DNA from: Chitinophagales bacterium
Lineage (GTDB): Bacteria > Bacteroidota > Bacteroidia > Chitinophagales > Chitinophagaceae
Direction of reading: 5' to 3'
Length of the DNA stretch: 64,000 nt
Assembly (NCBI GenBank): GCA_026936105.1
Contig: JAIXKI010000003.1
Location: 14,688 to 78,687, forward strand
The notes under the pieces: generated by a model
What the model saw: only the letters and a program-made list of their open reading frames with translations
The model's database searches: none
Told to the model about the DNA's origin: nothing
Translations under genes and position numbers: made by a program
In this document: one piece after another, positions 28,099 through 36,684 of the stretch
Position numbering within the stretch: the stretch's first letter is position 1
Layout of the letters: every line of letters starts with the position of its first letter

Positions 28099-29271
28099 TT
28101 AGATCATCAGAATATTCACCGGATCTCCTTTCTGAAAATATTCTTTGTCTTCCTCAAGTTCTATGATGCAATCCGCTTCTGCAAAAGAATTCATCTTGTA
28201 ACTTTCCTGGTGTTTTAGGATCAGGGCTTCACCATCCATAACTTTCCCTTTCATAAAATAGGTTATACCTGCCTTTTTTACATATTCATTTGCCAGCGGA
28301 ATTCTTTGCCGCCTGAAAATATCTCTCTTTATAAAATTGCTGATGGCAATGGAAACGTATTCATAAAAGCAGGTAAGAGCAGAAGCAGGATTGCCCGGAA
28401 GGCCGAACACAAGAGTATGATCTTTTTTCCCGAAGTACAAAGGCTTTCCGGGTTTCTGTCTTACTTTATGAAATATTTTTTTCACGCTGCATTTTTCAAG
28501 TGCAGTCGTTACAAAGTCGTAATCACCTACAGAAACGCCACCGGTCAGCAAAACAATGTCGGAGGTCATTTGCTTATTGATGGCATTTATTGTTTCCTTT
28601 TCGTTGTCTTCTGCCATTTCAACGGAAACGGGTTCAATATTGAATTGCTTTAACACTGCACGAAGGGCGAATGAGTTGGATTCATAAACTTTGCCTTCAC
28701 CGATCTTATGATCTGCATTGATCAGTTCTTTCCCTGTAACTATAATACTGATATCCGGATTTTGATAGACTTTTACTTTATCAACACCTATTCCTGCAAG
28801 GAATGAAATGGAAGCAGGGGTGAGGAAATGATTTCCGGGCAATGCCATTACATTTTTTTTTGTTTGGGAACCGCAAAGCCGGACATTACTCCCTTTACTC
28901 AGTTGTTCGTCTTTTATTGTGATGTGGTTTTCGTGAATAGATATTTTTTCCTGCATTACCACCGTGTCGGCTCCGGGTGGTAACGGAGCTCCGGTAAAGA
29001 TCCGTATCGCCTGATTCGGGTGGACCTTTGTGTCGGAGAAACTCCCTGCCTGTACTTCACCGGTTACCAACAACTTTGAATTTTTATCCCACTGATCATA
29101 AGAAAAAGCGTATCCATCCATGGCTGACTGATCGAATGGCGGTGTATCTATAGGTGAGTACACGGCTTCTGCCAAAACATAACTGCTTGCATTAATTAGA
29201 GGCAGCCAGTCAACTTTAACCTGGTCACAATTTTCAAGGATCATTCTTTTTGCTTCATTTATTCCAATCAT
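28099..29271 (-). CDS. moeA: molybdopterin molybdotransferase MoeA
   Basis: MoeA inserts molybdate into adenylylated molybdopterin. From the ATG at 29271 the protein has 390 residues and begins MIGINEAKRMIL. Motifs seen: PPFDQSAMDGYA near residue 45, RIFTGAPLPPGAD, LLTGGVSVGDYDFV and FGLPGNPASAL. The chosen ATG overlaps the stop of the upstream gene (ATGA). The longer frame upstream lies inside that neighbour and has no family similarity. It works directly after the MogA-like half of MoaCB in the pathway. Confidence 0.95.
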   Translation of the reverse strand: MIGINEAKRMILENCDQVKVDWLPLINASSYVLAEAVYSPIDTPPFDQSAMDGYAFSYDQWDKNSKLLVTGEVQAGSFSDTKVHPNQAIRIFTGAPLPPGADTVVMQEKISIHENHITIKDEQLSKGSNVRLCGSQTKKNVMALPGNHFLTPASISFLAGIGVDKVKVYQNPDISIIVTGKELINADHKIGEGKVYESNSFALRAVLKQFNIEPVSVEMAEDNEKETINAINKQMTSDIVLLTGGVSVGDYDFVTTALEKCSVKKIFHKVRQKPGKPLYFGKKDHTLVFGLPGNPASALTCFYEYVSIAISNFIKRDIFRRQRIPLANEYVKKAGITYFMKGKVMDGEALILKHQESYKMNSFAEADCIIELEEDKEYFQKGDPVNILMI

Positions 29272-30746
29272 TCTTCTTTCTTTTTTGATCTCTTTATTTT
29301 TTTTACCCCGGCGATCCGTTTCAGCATATTTCTGAAAATAAAGTAATGGAAGGGTAGCATGACATACCAATAATTACGCCCCATGATCCCCTTAGGACGA
29401 AAAGTAGCCGTTTGTTTTAAAATACTGCGGTTCTCATTTTCTACTATGGCAAATTCAAGCCATGCTTCACCGGGCAATTTCATTTCTGCGTAAAGGAGTA
29501 AGCGATAATTTTTATGATCGGCAAGTATGACTCTCCAGAAGTCAATGGTGTCGCCAGGTTCGATATCCACTTTACTCCGCCTGCCGCGACTCAACCCCAC
29601 GCCGCCCATCATTTTATCCATCATTCCACGTAGTCTCCACAATTTATCTGCATAATACCAACCCTGCTCCCCTCCGATACCGAAAAAGCGACTGGCTACT
29701 TCTTCCACTTTGCTCTTGTCAATCTCCACCCATCTTTTATCCTTGAAGCATCCTTTCACAGGCACTTCTATATGCTGGTTCACATCGAGATACCTGAGGC
29801 TGCTTGAAGCAGAATCGGTCCAGCTGGAAACCACCATATTTTGCTCAATCCTTGCGAAGGCCATTTTTATTGCATCTTTATAAGAGATCAGTTCCTGCGG
29901 TATGATCTCGCGGATGGAGTTCTCTTTGCAAATGACATCGTTCTTCATGCTTTGCACCAGTTGCTTGGCAATGATGAAATTGGCTGAAGTGGATAGATTG
30001 ATCCAGTGTGCTGAAAGCCCTGGAAAAAGCACCGGCAGTGTGATAATATAGCGCTTGTATCCACGTACAGCAGCGAAATCCAACAGCATTTGTTTGTAGG
30101 TAAGCACATCAGGCCCGCCGATCTCGAAAGTCCTGAAAAAAGTCTTTTCATTCATCAGGCAACGGTGAAGGTAATTGATCACATTGCGGATTGCCACAGG
30201 CTGGCATTTTGAATTGAGCCATTTCGGAACGATCATGATCGGTATTTTCTCTGTAAGATCACGGATGATTTCAAAAGAGATGCTTCCTGAACCTACAATG
30301 ATACCTGCTTCAAGAATGGTGTAAGCTATCTGTGAATTCATGAGTACTTCTTTCACCATTTTCCGGGCTAATAAATGCTTGGAAAGATTTTTTTCATTGC
30401 TGATACCACTCAGGTAAATGATCTGCTTTACATGAGTGAGGTTTGCTACCAGTACAAAACAACCTGCTGCCCGAAGTTCATATTCTTTCAATGTGGTGGA
30501 AGTATCACCGAGTGAATGAATGAGATAATAGGCTACATCAAATTGTTTTTTGTTGAAGTGCTGTACCGCATATTCCGGATGAAGAAAATCAAATTCAATG
30601 ATTTCGATTTTTTCCAACAGATCAGGCGAGGGTTTGAACCGGTGAATATCTCTGACCACACAGGTGACCTCATGACCCGATTCCACAAGAACCGGCAACA
30701 GCCTCATCCCGATATACCCATTGGCGCCGGTAAGCAGAATTCGCAT
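29268..30746 (-). CDS. SDR-type NAD(P)-binding protein with C-terminal DUF2867
   Basis: This 492-residue protein has an atypical-SDR Rossmann domain (TGANGYIG at residues 6-13, YLIHSLGD, YLSGIS) covering about 1-300, then a DUF2867 domain (about 320-480) with EPGDTIDFWRV and a C-terminal GIMGRNYWY. Such fusions occur widely but have no established reaction; some are annotated as nucleoside-diphosphate-sugar epimerases by Rossmann similarity only. It sits between moaA (16 bp) and moeA (4-bp overlap) in the cofactor operon. That placement suggests a role connected with nitrate respiration or cofactor handling, but no known Moco step needs it. Confidence 0.85.
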   Translation of the reverse strand: MRILLTGANGYIGMRLLPVLVESGHEVTCVVRDIHRFKPSPDLLEKIEIIEFDFLHPEYAVQHFNKKQFDVAYYLIHSLGDTSTTLKEYELRAAGCFVLVANLTHVKQIIYLSGISNEKNLSKHLLARKMVKEVLMNSQIAYTILEAGIIVGSGSISFEIIRDLTEKIPIMIVPKWLNSKCQPVAIRNVINYLHRCLMNEKTFFRTFEIGGPDVLTYKQMLLDFAAVRGYKRYIITLPVLFPGLSAHWINLSTSANFIIAKQLVQSMKNDVICKENSIREIIPQELISYKDAIKMAFARIEQNMVVSSWTDSASSSLRYLDVNQHIEVPVKGCFKDKRWVEIDKSKVEEVASRFFGIGGEQGWYYADKLWRLRGMMDKMMGGVGLSRGRRSKVDIEPGDTIDFWRVILADHKNYRLLLYAEMKLPGEAWLEFAIVENENRSILKQTATFRPKGIMGRNYWYVMLPFHYFIFRNMLKRIAGVKKIKRSKKKEE

Positions 30747-30762
30747 ATTTAATTTTATTTGC

Positions 30763-31746
30763 TCAGCCGCCGATATTGATCATGCTTCGGTTGCTTATTT
30801 TTGAACTGTCCAGGTTTTTATAAGTTGTTCCGAACTGTCCGCCCTGAATTTCTTTTTTATCCCATACACATTGTTGGATTAATGGAACAATATCCGATCC
30901 TTTACGCAAGGCGCCTAAAATGTCCACTTCTGTTTTTGAAAAAAGGCAGTTTTTCATTTTACCATCAGTAGTTAAACGCAATCTGTTACATCCGCTGCAA
31001 AAAGGCCGGCTCATGGCGCTGATAATGGCAAAAGTACCTTTATGCCCCGGGACCTTATATTTTTTTGTAGTGTCATGCCGCTCATCTTTTTGTTTGATGA
31101 AGTCAAATCGTTGTGAGATCAGCTGCAGCATTTCATCCTGTGAAAAAACTTTCTCTTTGCTCCATCTGTTCCCGTCAAAAGGCATGAATTCAATGAACCG
31201 CACCTGTATGGGCTGATCTTTTGTCCACTCTACAAAACCGGGCACCTCATCTTCATTCGTGCCTTTCATGATCACGGTATTTATTTTTACCTGGAAATTA
31301 TTTTTTAACAGCAGACTGATGTTCTGAAGAACCCTGTCAAATTCATTTCGTCCTGTGATCAAAGCATTTCTTTCTCTTTTAAGCGTATCCAGGCTCACAT
31401 TCACCGATCGTATTCCTGCATTCTGAAAAGTTTCTAAAAACTCATGTACAAAAACACCATTGGTGGTGATCACAAGTTCTACGGGATATTTGGACAAACG
31501 CCGGATTATTTCTTTGGCATCTTTTCTCACCAGGGGCTCTCCGCCGGTCAGCCTGATCTTATTAATACCCAGTTGTACAAAAGTTCCGGCAATGGTATCA
31601 ATTTCATCAACAGACATTTTATTGGCCTGCGAAAAGTATCCTTTGGGAAGATCAACAGGATTGCAATAAGTGCAGCGCAGGTTGCACTTATCGGTGAGCG
31701 ATATCCGAAGATAATCATGAATCCTGTTGAAAGTGTCTGTCAGCAT
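30763..31746 (-). CDS. moaA: GTP 3',8-cyclase MoaA (radical SAM)
   Basis: MoaA starts molybdenum-cofactor synthesis by rearranging GTP with radical SAM chemistry. The 327-residue protein has the N-terminal cluster motif CNLRCTYC (C21, C25, C28). It has the second, substrate-binding cluster with cysteines in FCSGCNRLR and KNCLF, and the C-terminal GG needed for activity. MoaC is encoded as part of the last gene of the same operon. The hemerythrin gene ends 7 bp upstream, so both probably share a message. Confidence 0.96.
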   Translation of the reverse strand: MLTDTFNRIHDYLRISLTDKCNLRCTYCNPVDLPKGYFSQANKMSVDEIDTIAGTFVQLGINKIRLTGGEPLVRKDAKEIIRRLSKYPVELVITTNGVFVHEFLETFQNAGIRSVNVSLDTLKRERNALITGRNEFDRVLQNISLLLKNNFQVKINTVIMKGTNEDEVPGFVEWTKDQPIQVRFIEFMPFDGNRWSKEKVFSQDEMLQLISQRFDFIKQKDERHDTTKKYKVPGHKGTFAIISAMSRPFCSGCNRLRLTTDGKMKNCLFSKTEVDILGALRKGSDIVPLIQQCVWDKKEIQGGQFGTTYKNLDSSKISNRSMINIGG

Positions 31747-31753
31747 GTTACTC

Positions 31754-32467
31754 TTATTTTGCCGGTTCGAATTTTGCCGGCAATTTAATTGAAAAATACT
31801 TTTTCATTTTCTCTGTTATCTCATCCAGATCATCAGCGGTCAGATATTTATGTGCCAATGGGAACACTACATTATCTTCTCTGAAAATATGAAGACGAAG
31901 CAATTCCACCAGGGAGAGGCCCTGCTCAATGGCGGTGTCGGTCAGCAGTGCATTGGAAACCGGATCAGTAATGCGGGAAGTGATACCCATCAGGCTAAAA
32001 GTCAGGGTAGCCAGCTCCATCATTTTAATATGATCATTCTCCAGCATGTCCACTGCAGTGTCCGGTACCGGCCCTATGCCGTGCTCTCCGTTTTCTAACA
32101 TCCTGTCATGGATATAAGGGAATAAAACTCTTTCTTCTTTCAGGTTATGCGATACTATATTATTATCAAGAAATTCAAAAAATTCTCCGAGCTTTTTGTT
32201 CCGTTCTTTGTTGATTCCTTCCCTTTTAATTTCCAGTAAAGTTTTTTCAAGTTCTTCAATTTTCTTCAGGGTGGCTTTATGTTCATTCATGAACAGTTGC
32301 AGAATGGGATGCAAGTCTTCAAAAGGTACGGCATCCATTGCCGGGGGTTTATATGCTCCCGGCGGATCCATCGGCGAGTAAACGGGATCTGCTCCGTCAT
32401 CTTTGTTTACGAATCTTTTTATGTAATCGTCTTTTTTATTTTCGGGATTTGCAAATATGTTGTTCAT
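31754..32467 (-). CDS. hemerythrin HHE domain-containing protein
   Basis: A 237-residue soluble protein predicted to bind a di-iron centre. His/Glu ligand candidates are visible in HPILQLFMNEHKATL, SHNLKEERVLFPYIHDRM, DMLENDHIKMMELA and LRLHIFREDNVVFPLAHKYL, all within four-helix stretches. Related proteins bind oxygen or nitric oxide, or help repair Fe-S clusters. As the first gene of the cofactor operon, placed after the nitrate reductase block, a role in sensing or handling NO or O2 during nitrate respiration is plausible but inferred. The preceding 94 bp hold no exact TAnnTTTG element. Confidence 0.9.
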   Translation of the reverse strand: MNNIFANPENKKDDYIKRFVNKDDGADPVYSPMDPPGAYKPPAMDAVPFEDLHPILQLFMNEHKATLKKIEELEKTLLEIKREGINKERNKKLGEFFEFLDNNIVSHNLKEERVLFPYIHDRMLENGEHGIGPVPDTAVDMLENDHIKMMELATLTFSLMGITSRITDPVSNALLTDTAIEQGLSLVELLRLHIFREDNVVFPLAHKYLTADDLDEITEKMKKYFSIKLPAKFEPAK

Positions 32468-32561
32468 GTGGTTTGTTTGAGTAATAAAATTTGTACTACT
32501 AATTTAATGAATTACTGTGTCATTTTAATCTGGCTGGTTCACCTTACAGGGATGAGAATAA

Positions 32562-33665
32562 TCATGTTACAATTTTATCCGATTTATCAGTATGATCCTT
32601 TTTAGGGTTGAATAATGAGAAAAGGCCTTTTAGCATCCCGATGAATGTAAGAAGCCATGCGAATAAGGCTGCATAAACAAAATAGCGGGGGATTGGTAAC
32701 AGAAATTCAAGATTCATGGCATGAGTCATTCTTAATGTGGAAACGGTGTACATTCCCAAAGGGAAAACGGCTCCCCAATACAAAGGATCGTAAGTGAGCG
32801 GAAATTTCTTATATATATGCCGCCATACGGCAAGGATCAGCAGCATCGGTATCCACCAGGTTCCGGTAGCCCAGTAAAATACGGTAAATCCTTTCAGAAA
32901 CGGCAGCAGTGATTGTAAAAAAGGGGCATGGTCCACATTGATGATTAGTAATGAACCTGCCAGTGTGGAAATTGCCATAGCTCCCATATTGATCCAATAA
33001 GGAGGAGAAAGGTCACTGGGTAAGAATTTGAAAAACGTATAGCGATAAAAAATCAGCGAGATCATCCAGATATAAAGCATGCCACCCCAAAGCCACATGG
33101 ACAAAGCAAAAAAATTGGCCTGCAGTTTGAAAGGCTGCTCCCAATGCGAAGCAATGAGTGCAGTTAACACTGAAATGGCTTGTGTGGATACCACGGCAAG
33201 AAGCCAGGCGCCTGAAATCCCTTCACCGAGGCGGGGTTTGTTTTCTTTTACGGTGAGGGTGGTGAAAATAAGATAGGTGATTATGACCCAGAGAACAACG
33301 CCGAATACCCAAAGAAGTCCTGCAGTCCTGTAATCTTCGCGAATGATGATGAACTGGCTTCCCATGATACAGGTACCTGCAATGACGGTAAAGAATCCCG
33401 GTCCCCGCTGATGATTTTTGATGTCAGATAAAAAAGATGATGTGAAATAAAACAAGCGGATGATAAATAATATCCATAGAATAATAAAAGCAGCCAGGTT
33501 CAACCAAAACAGTGCAGAGCCAATGACAGGCATATCCAGCAAATGAGCTGCAATGGATATGATTCCGGTGGCCATCACCATCCCGAAATAGGCAGGAGAG
33601 AGGTCTTTTATCATCTCTTTGAGCCGGACAATGAAAAAGCTTGAATTTTCGGGATCCATATTCAA
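32562..33665 (-). CDS. TDT/SLAC1-family channel or transporter (TehA-like)
   Basis: A 367-residue integral membrane protein with about ten hydrophobic segments, starting LSPAYFGMVMATGIISIAAH, which matches the tellurite-resistance/dicarboxylate transporter family. Structurally the family contains bacterial TehA and the plant SLAC1 anion channels, and plant members conduct nitrate and chloride. Between narK and the hemerythrin gene, an anion (nitrate or nitrite) pathway is a reasonable inference; tellurite resistance is not supported by context. An alternative ATG lies two codons in. The TM count was made by eye. Confidence 0.85.
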   Translation of the reverse strand: MNMDPENSSFFIVRLKEMIKDLSPAYFGMVMATGIISIAAHLLDMPVIGSALFWLNLAAFIILWILFIIRLFYFTSSFLSDIKNHQRGPGFFTVIAGTCIMGSQFIIIREDYRTAGLLWVFGVVLWVIITYLIFTTLTVKENKPRLGEGISGAWLLAVVSTQAISVLTALIASHWEQPFKLQANFFALSMWLWGGMLYIWMISLIFYRYTFFKFLPSDLSPPYWINMGAMAISTLAGSLLIINVDHAPFLQSLLPFLKGFTVFYWATGTWWIPMLLILAVWRHIYKKFPLTYDPLYWGAVFPLGMYTVSTLRMTHAMNLEFLLPIPRYFVYAALFAWLLTFIGMLKGLFSLFNPKKDHTDKSDKIVT

Positions 33666-33731
33666 TCAATAAAAAAGTATTTGTTCATTTCCTTTTATCG
33701 TATAAAAACATCTTCATGAATTTCGTGCTAA

Positions 33732-35279
33732 TCATTTCTTTTCTTTCTCCTGCATGATGGTTTCTCTCGGAACAGAGAACACCCCGACTCTCTTATGGGC
33801 AATTGCAAATCGCATCAGGGCCAGGCTGATCAATGTGATAACGGCAAGATAGATCCAGCAACTGGTCCAAACGCCTGTTGCAGTCAGTAAATAACCAAAG
33901 AGAATCGGGTCAACGAATCCGCCCAGGCCCCCAATCACGCCGACTATTCCACCCACCGTTCCGATATCTTTCGGATAATAGTTTGATATGTGTTTGAATA
34001 CTGCCGCACTTCCGATACCAAACATGATCCCAACCAGGAAAACCAATCCGGAAAAGATCCATTTGTTTGCCTGGAAATAAACTTCAGTGATTCCTTTTGA
34101 GATCAGTTGCCCTTTGCTGATCTTTTCACCTTGTTGCACAATAGGCTCCTGCCAGCTCAACGTGGTGGGAAGAAACAAAAAACCTTCTTTATCATGATGG
34201 ATGCCGAAACGGATATTAGCCTGGTCTGCCCCATCTTTTTTTGTTTGCAACGGGAATGCCATTTTTTCGTTTTCAGAGTTTTCATCGCCAACTACGATAA
34301 GGCTGTCAGAAACAAATTCCACGATACCTGATTTTGTTGCCATAATGCCTTGCCCCGGTGTACGGATCTCTACCCGCGGAGGCATCAGTAAAACAAGGCA
34401 GACAATACATACGCCGAACACCCAATAGAGAACCATTCTTGCACCAACTTTGTCGGACAGCACTCCCCCTGCTATGCGAATGATCCCGGAGGGCAGGTTG
34501 AATGCAGTAGTCATAAAGCCTGCAGTAACGATGGACATTGAATATACATTGACATAATAGGGGATAAGCCATTGGGTCAATGCGACAAAACTTCCAAACA
34601 CAACAAAATAATATAATCCGAATCGCCAAACCCTTGCCTGTTTTAACGGGGCAAGCCTTTGAGAGAACGTTTTAACCTCAGATGGTTTTTTATGCTTTGT
34701 GAATAAAAGGAAGATGATGCCTGTGACAATAAGCAGCGCTGCATATAATTGAGGTAAAATTCTCCAGTTCTCAATTTGGGTATTATTGTTTGTCAGTAAC
34801 CTTAAAATATTCGGAGCAAAAAGCGTGGTGAGGGCAGCTCCTATATTTCCCGCACCGAAAATTCCGAGAGCCGTTCCCTGTTTCTCTGCCGGGAACCAAA
34901 GAGAAGTATAAGCGACACCTGAAGCAAAGGAACTTCCTGCAATTCCAAAACCGAAACTCAAAAATAAAAATGTGCCGTAACTATTTGCCTGAGATAAAAA
35001 AAACATGGGGATGGCGCTGAGAAATAAAATAATAGCCATTACCCATCTGCCTCCGAATTTATCGGTGAGCATCCCAACGGGTAAACGAAGAACAGACCCT
35101 ACCAATACGGGAACTCCGAGAAGCCAGCCGATCTCTACTGAGCTCCATTTGAACACATCGTTGTTTACAAGATAGGTGATCAACACGCCATTGATCATCC
35201 ATGCTGCAAAACATACGGTAAATGCCAGTGTACTCAAAATCAAAGCCCGGTAAGATAATCCTGAAATCTTTTGCTCCAT
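33732..35279 (-). CDS. narK: nitrate/nitrite transporter NarK (MFS) with a periplasmic insert
   Basis: A 515-residue major facilitator for nitrate uptake and/or nitrite export. The first nitrate signature is seen at about 112-148 (GIAGSSFASGVAY, GIFGAGNIGAA) and the second at about 421-457 (GIGSAAVF, GGIVGVIGGLGG). Twelve membrane segments can be placed. Between TM9 (about 282-300) and TM10 (about 407-428) lies a polar stretch of about 105 residues, predicted periplasmic, that normal NarK proteins of about 400-460 residues lack. Its end (IVQQGEKISKGQLISKG) resembles a biotinyl/lipoyl-type hairpin. The gene has its own 190-bp upstream region. Confidence 0.93.
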   Translation of the reverse strand: MEQKISGLSYRALILSTLAFTVCFAAWMINGVLITYLVNNDVFKWSSVEIGWLLGVPVLVGSVLRLPVGMLTDKFGGRWVMAIILFLSAIPMFFLSQANSYGTFLFLSFGFGIAGSSFASGVAYTSLWFPAEKQGTALGIFGAGNIGAALTTLFAPNILRLLTNNNTQIENWRILPQLYAALLIVTGIIFLLFTKHKKPSEVKTFSQRLAPLKQARVWRFGLYYFVVFGSFVALTQWLIPYYVNVYSMSIVTAGFMTTAFNLPSGIIRIAGGVLSDKVGARMVLYWVFGVCIVCLVLLMPPRVEIRTPGQGIMATKSGIVEFVSDSLIVVGDENSENEKMAFPLQTKKDGADQANIRFGIHHDKEGFLFLPTTLSWQEPIVQQGEKISKGQLISKGITEVYFQANKWIFSGLVFLVGIMFGIGSAAVFKHISNYYPKDIGTVGGIVGVIGGLGGFVDPILFGYLLTATGVWTSCWIYLAVITLISLALMRFAIAHKRVGVFSVPRETIMQEKEKK

Positions 35280-35320
35280 ATCACAGCCATTTTATTTTTC
35301 GAATGTGTGTTCAATTTTTT

Positions 35321-35411
35321 TCCCGGATCATTTCACAGCTGCCCGTTTATTTCAGTTTACTATGATACCGAAGGAAATAAATCCCCGCCAATGAACGATA
35401 CTGATCCGGGA
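35321..35411. promoter_or_regulatory. nested inverted repeats upstream of narK
   Basis: TCCCGGATCA (35321-35330) and TGATCCGGGA (35402-35411) are a perfect 10-bp inverted repeat. Inside it TTTATTTC (35346-35353) and GAAATAAA (35374-35381) form a perfect 8-bp pair. The region can fold as a two-part stem-loop 41 bp upstream of the narK ATG. No T-run follows on the minus strand, so it is not a normal terminator for the nar genes. It could be a leader structure or operator, or it could have no function. Confidence 0.45.
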
Positions 35412-35469
35412 TTTGAATATTTTGAATTACTGAATAATCTGAAATTGCAAAGAAGGCTGAAAATATTTT

Positions 35470-35913
35470 TTATTGTTTTGTAAAAATCATCCTTCCCTCG
35501 CCTTTAAATTTTTCTGAGCATCTGACTCTGTATTTTCCACCGGGCACCATGATGCTGTCTTTGGGCACCGGGTAAAAGGAATTGCAACCGTGGTACTTGA
35601 CTCCATCCAGCTCGTATTCAAATGCTATTCCCTGGCCTTTTGCAAAAACACTGCAATAGCCTACGGTTGTGCCCTGTACAAACACAGGATTTTTCAGCAA
35701 TGCCGCTTCTATCCGGTATTCCTTAATAACCAAAAAGATCAGGATGATCAGTATTGACGTTACTGTTGCGCTGATGATTCTTTTTTTCACGGACCCGGCC
35801 CTGATGAACCTGAACAAATTAAAGATGATGCCGCCGGCAAGAATGATCATCAGGATGGTTTTTACCACCTGGCTGATAAATAACTCATCATCTGTTACAA
35901 TGTTCAGTAACAT
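35470..35913 (-). CDS. small membrane protein of the nar operon, unknown function
   Basis: A 147-residue protein I do not recognise. Two hydrophobic segments (about 14-34 and 46-64) flank a positive loop (RFIRAGSVKKR), giving both ends outside. The C-terminal 80 residues are predicted periplasmic and beta-rich, with three cysteines (C87, C110, C132). It begins 2 bp after the narI stop, so it is translated with narGHJI. That tight linkage suggests a part in nitrate reductase assembly, electron input or transport; no known Nar accessory protein matches by eye. Confidence 0.75.
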   Translation of the reverse strand: MLLNIVTDDELFISQVVKTILMIILAGGIIFNLFRFIRAGSVKKRIISATVTSILIILIFLVIKEYRIEAALLKNPVFVQGTTVGYCSVFAKGQGIAFEYELDGVKYHGCNSFYPVPKDSIMVPGGKYRVRCSEKFKGEGRMIFTKQ

Positions 35914-35915
35914 GG

Positions 35916-36644
35916 TTACGTGTTTTTAGGACGTTGTAGCGACCACGGTGTCTGGCTGCTTCTGACTTTCTTCCGGTTCCAGTACCACATCACCTGCTGG
36001 TAAGGGCGCCACAGATAGTTCAATGGAAGCACCAGCATATGTACCAGGCGGGAAAATGGTATGATGCCGATGATAATAAATGCCGTGGCAATGTGAAGTT
36101 TGACCACCCAGGGGAGCAATATCACGGCCGAGGTATCCGGTTGCAGCTTAAAAATGGAATACAGGTATGGTGTCAATATGGTGGAGAACCAGGAAGACCC
36201 CCACCTGAAATTATATGCGATCCAAAGTCCGGCTATGGTCTGAAGGAGAAGTAAAATATACACTACGAGATCCATTATGTTGGAAACCGGTTTTAAGCGG
36301 GCCGTAGTGTACCTGCGGATGATGAGATTTATTAAACCGACAAGCATGCTTATGGCAAAAATAAATCCGGTGATCTCGAGTATTAACAGCCGTACCGGCT
36401 GGCTGTTCCATGCAAGAACGGCTTTGGGCACAGCGAATGCAAGAAGGTGGCCGCAAAATACAAATAAGATGCCCCAGTGAAAAGGAACGGAACCGTAAAA
36501 CAGTCTTCGCCCTTCCAGGAACTCTGATGACAGGGAGGAAAACTGGAATTTTCTGTTGGTATAGCGGTAAATAGTTCCGATAAGAAAAACTGCTAAGGCG
36601 AGGTAGGGCAGTGCGATCAAAATAAAATTATCGAGGTAGTTCAT
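35916..36644 (-). CDS. narI: respiratory nitrate reductase gamma subunit NarI
   Basis: NarI is the membrane cytochrome b that oxidises quinol (or accepts electrons from another donor) and passes electrons to NarH. The 242-residue protein has five membrane segments. The haem ligands can be placed at H56, H66, H184 and H202. The first pair has the same numbers as in E. coli NarI, and the second pair keeps the 18-residue spacing. It follows narJ by 40 bp, and the 147-residue membrane protein starts 2 bp after its stop. Confidence 0.95.
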   Translation of the reverse strand: MNYLDNFILIALPYLALAVFLIGTIYRYTNRKFQFSSLSSEFLEGRRLFYGSVPFHWGILFVFCGHLLAFAVPKAVLAWNSQPVRLLILEITGFIFAISMLVGLINLIIRRYTTARLKPVSNIMDLVVYILLLLQTIAGLWIAYNFRWGSSWFSTILTPYLYSIFKLQPDTSAVILLPWVVKLHIATAFIIIGIIPFSRLVHMLVLPLNYLWRPYQQVMWYWNRKKVRSSQTPWSLQRPKNT

Positions 36645-36684
36645 GATAATATATTTTACAGGTTCATATTCGGTTTAAAACTTT

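Noticed and set aside
28099-29370. Longer moeA start 33 codons upstream of the chosen ATG
   Set aside because: The extension lies inside the SDR-DUF2867 gene and has no MoeA similarity; the ATGA overlap start fits the family N-terminus.
32562-33665. Tellurite resistance as the function of the TDT-family gene
   Set aside because: No other tellurite gene is nearby; the neighbours are all nitrate respiration genes, and the family name reflects one early phenotype.
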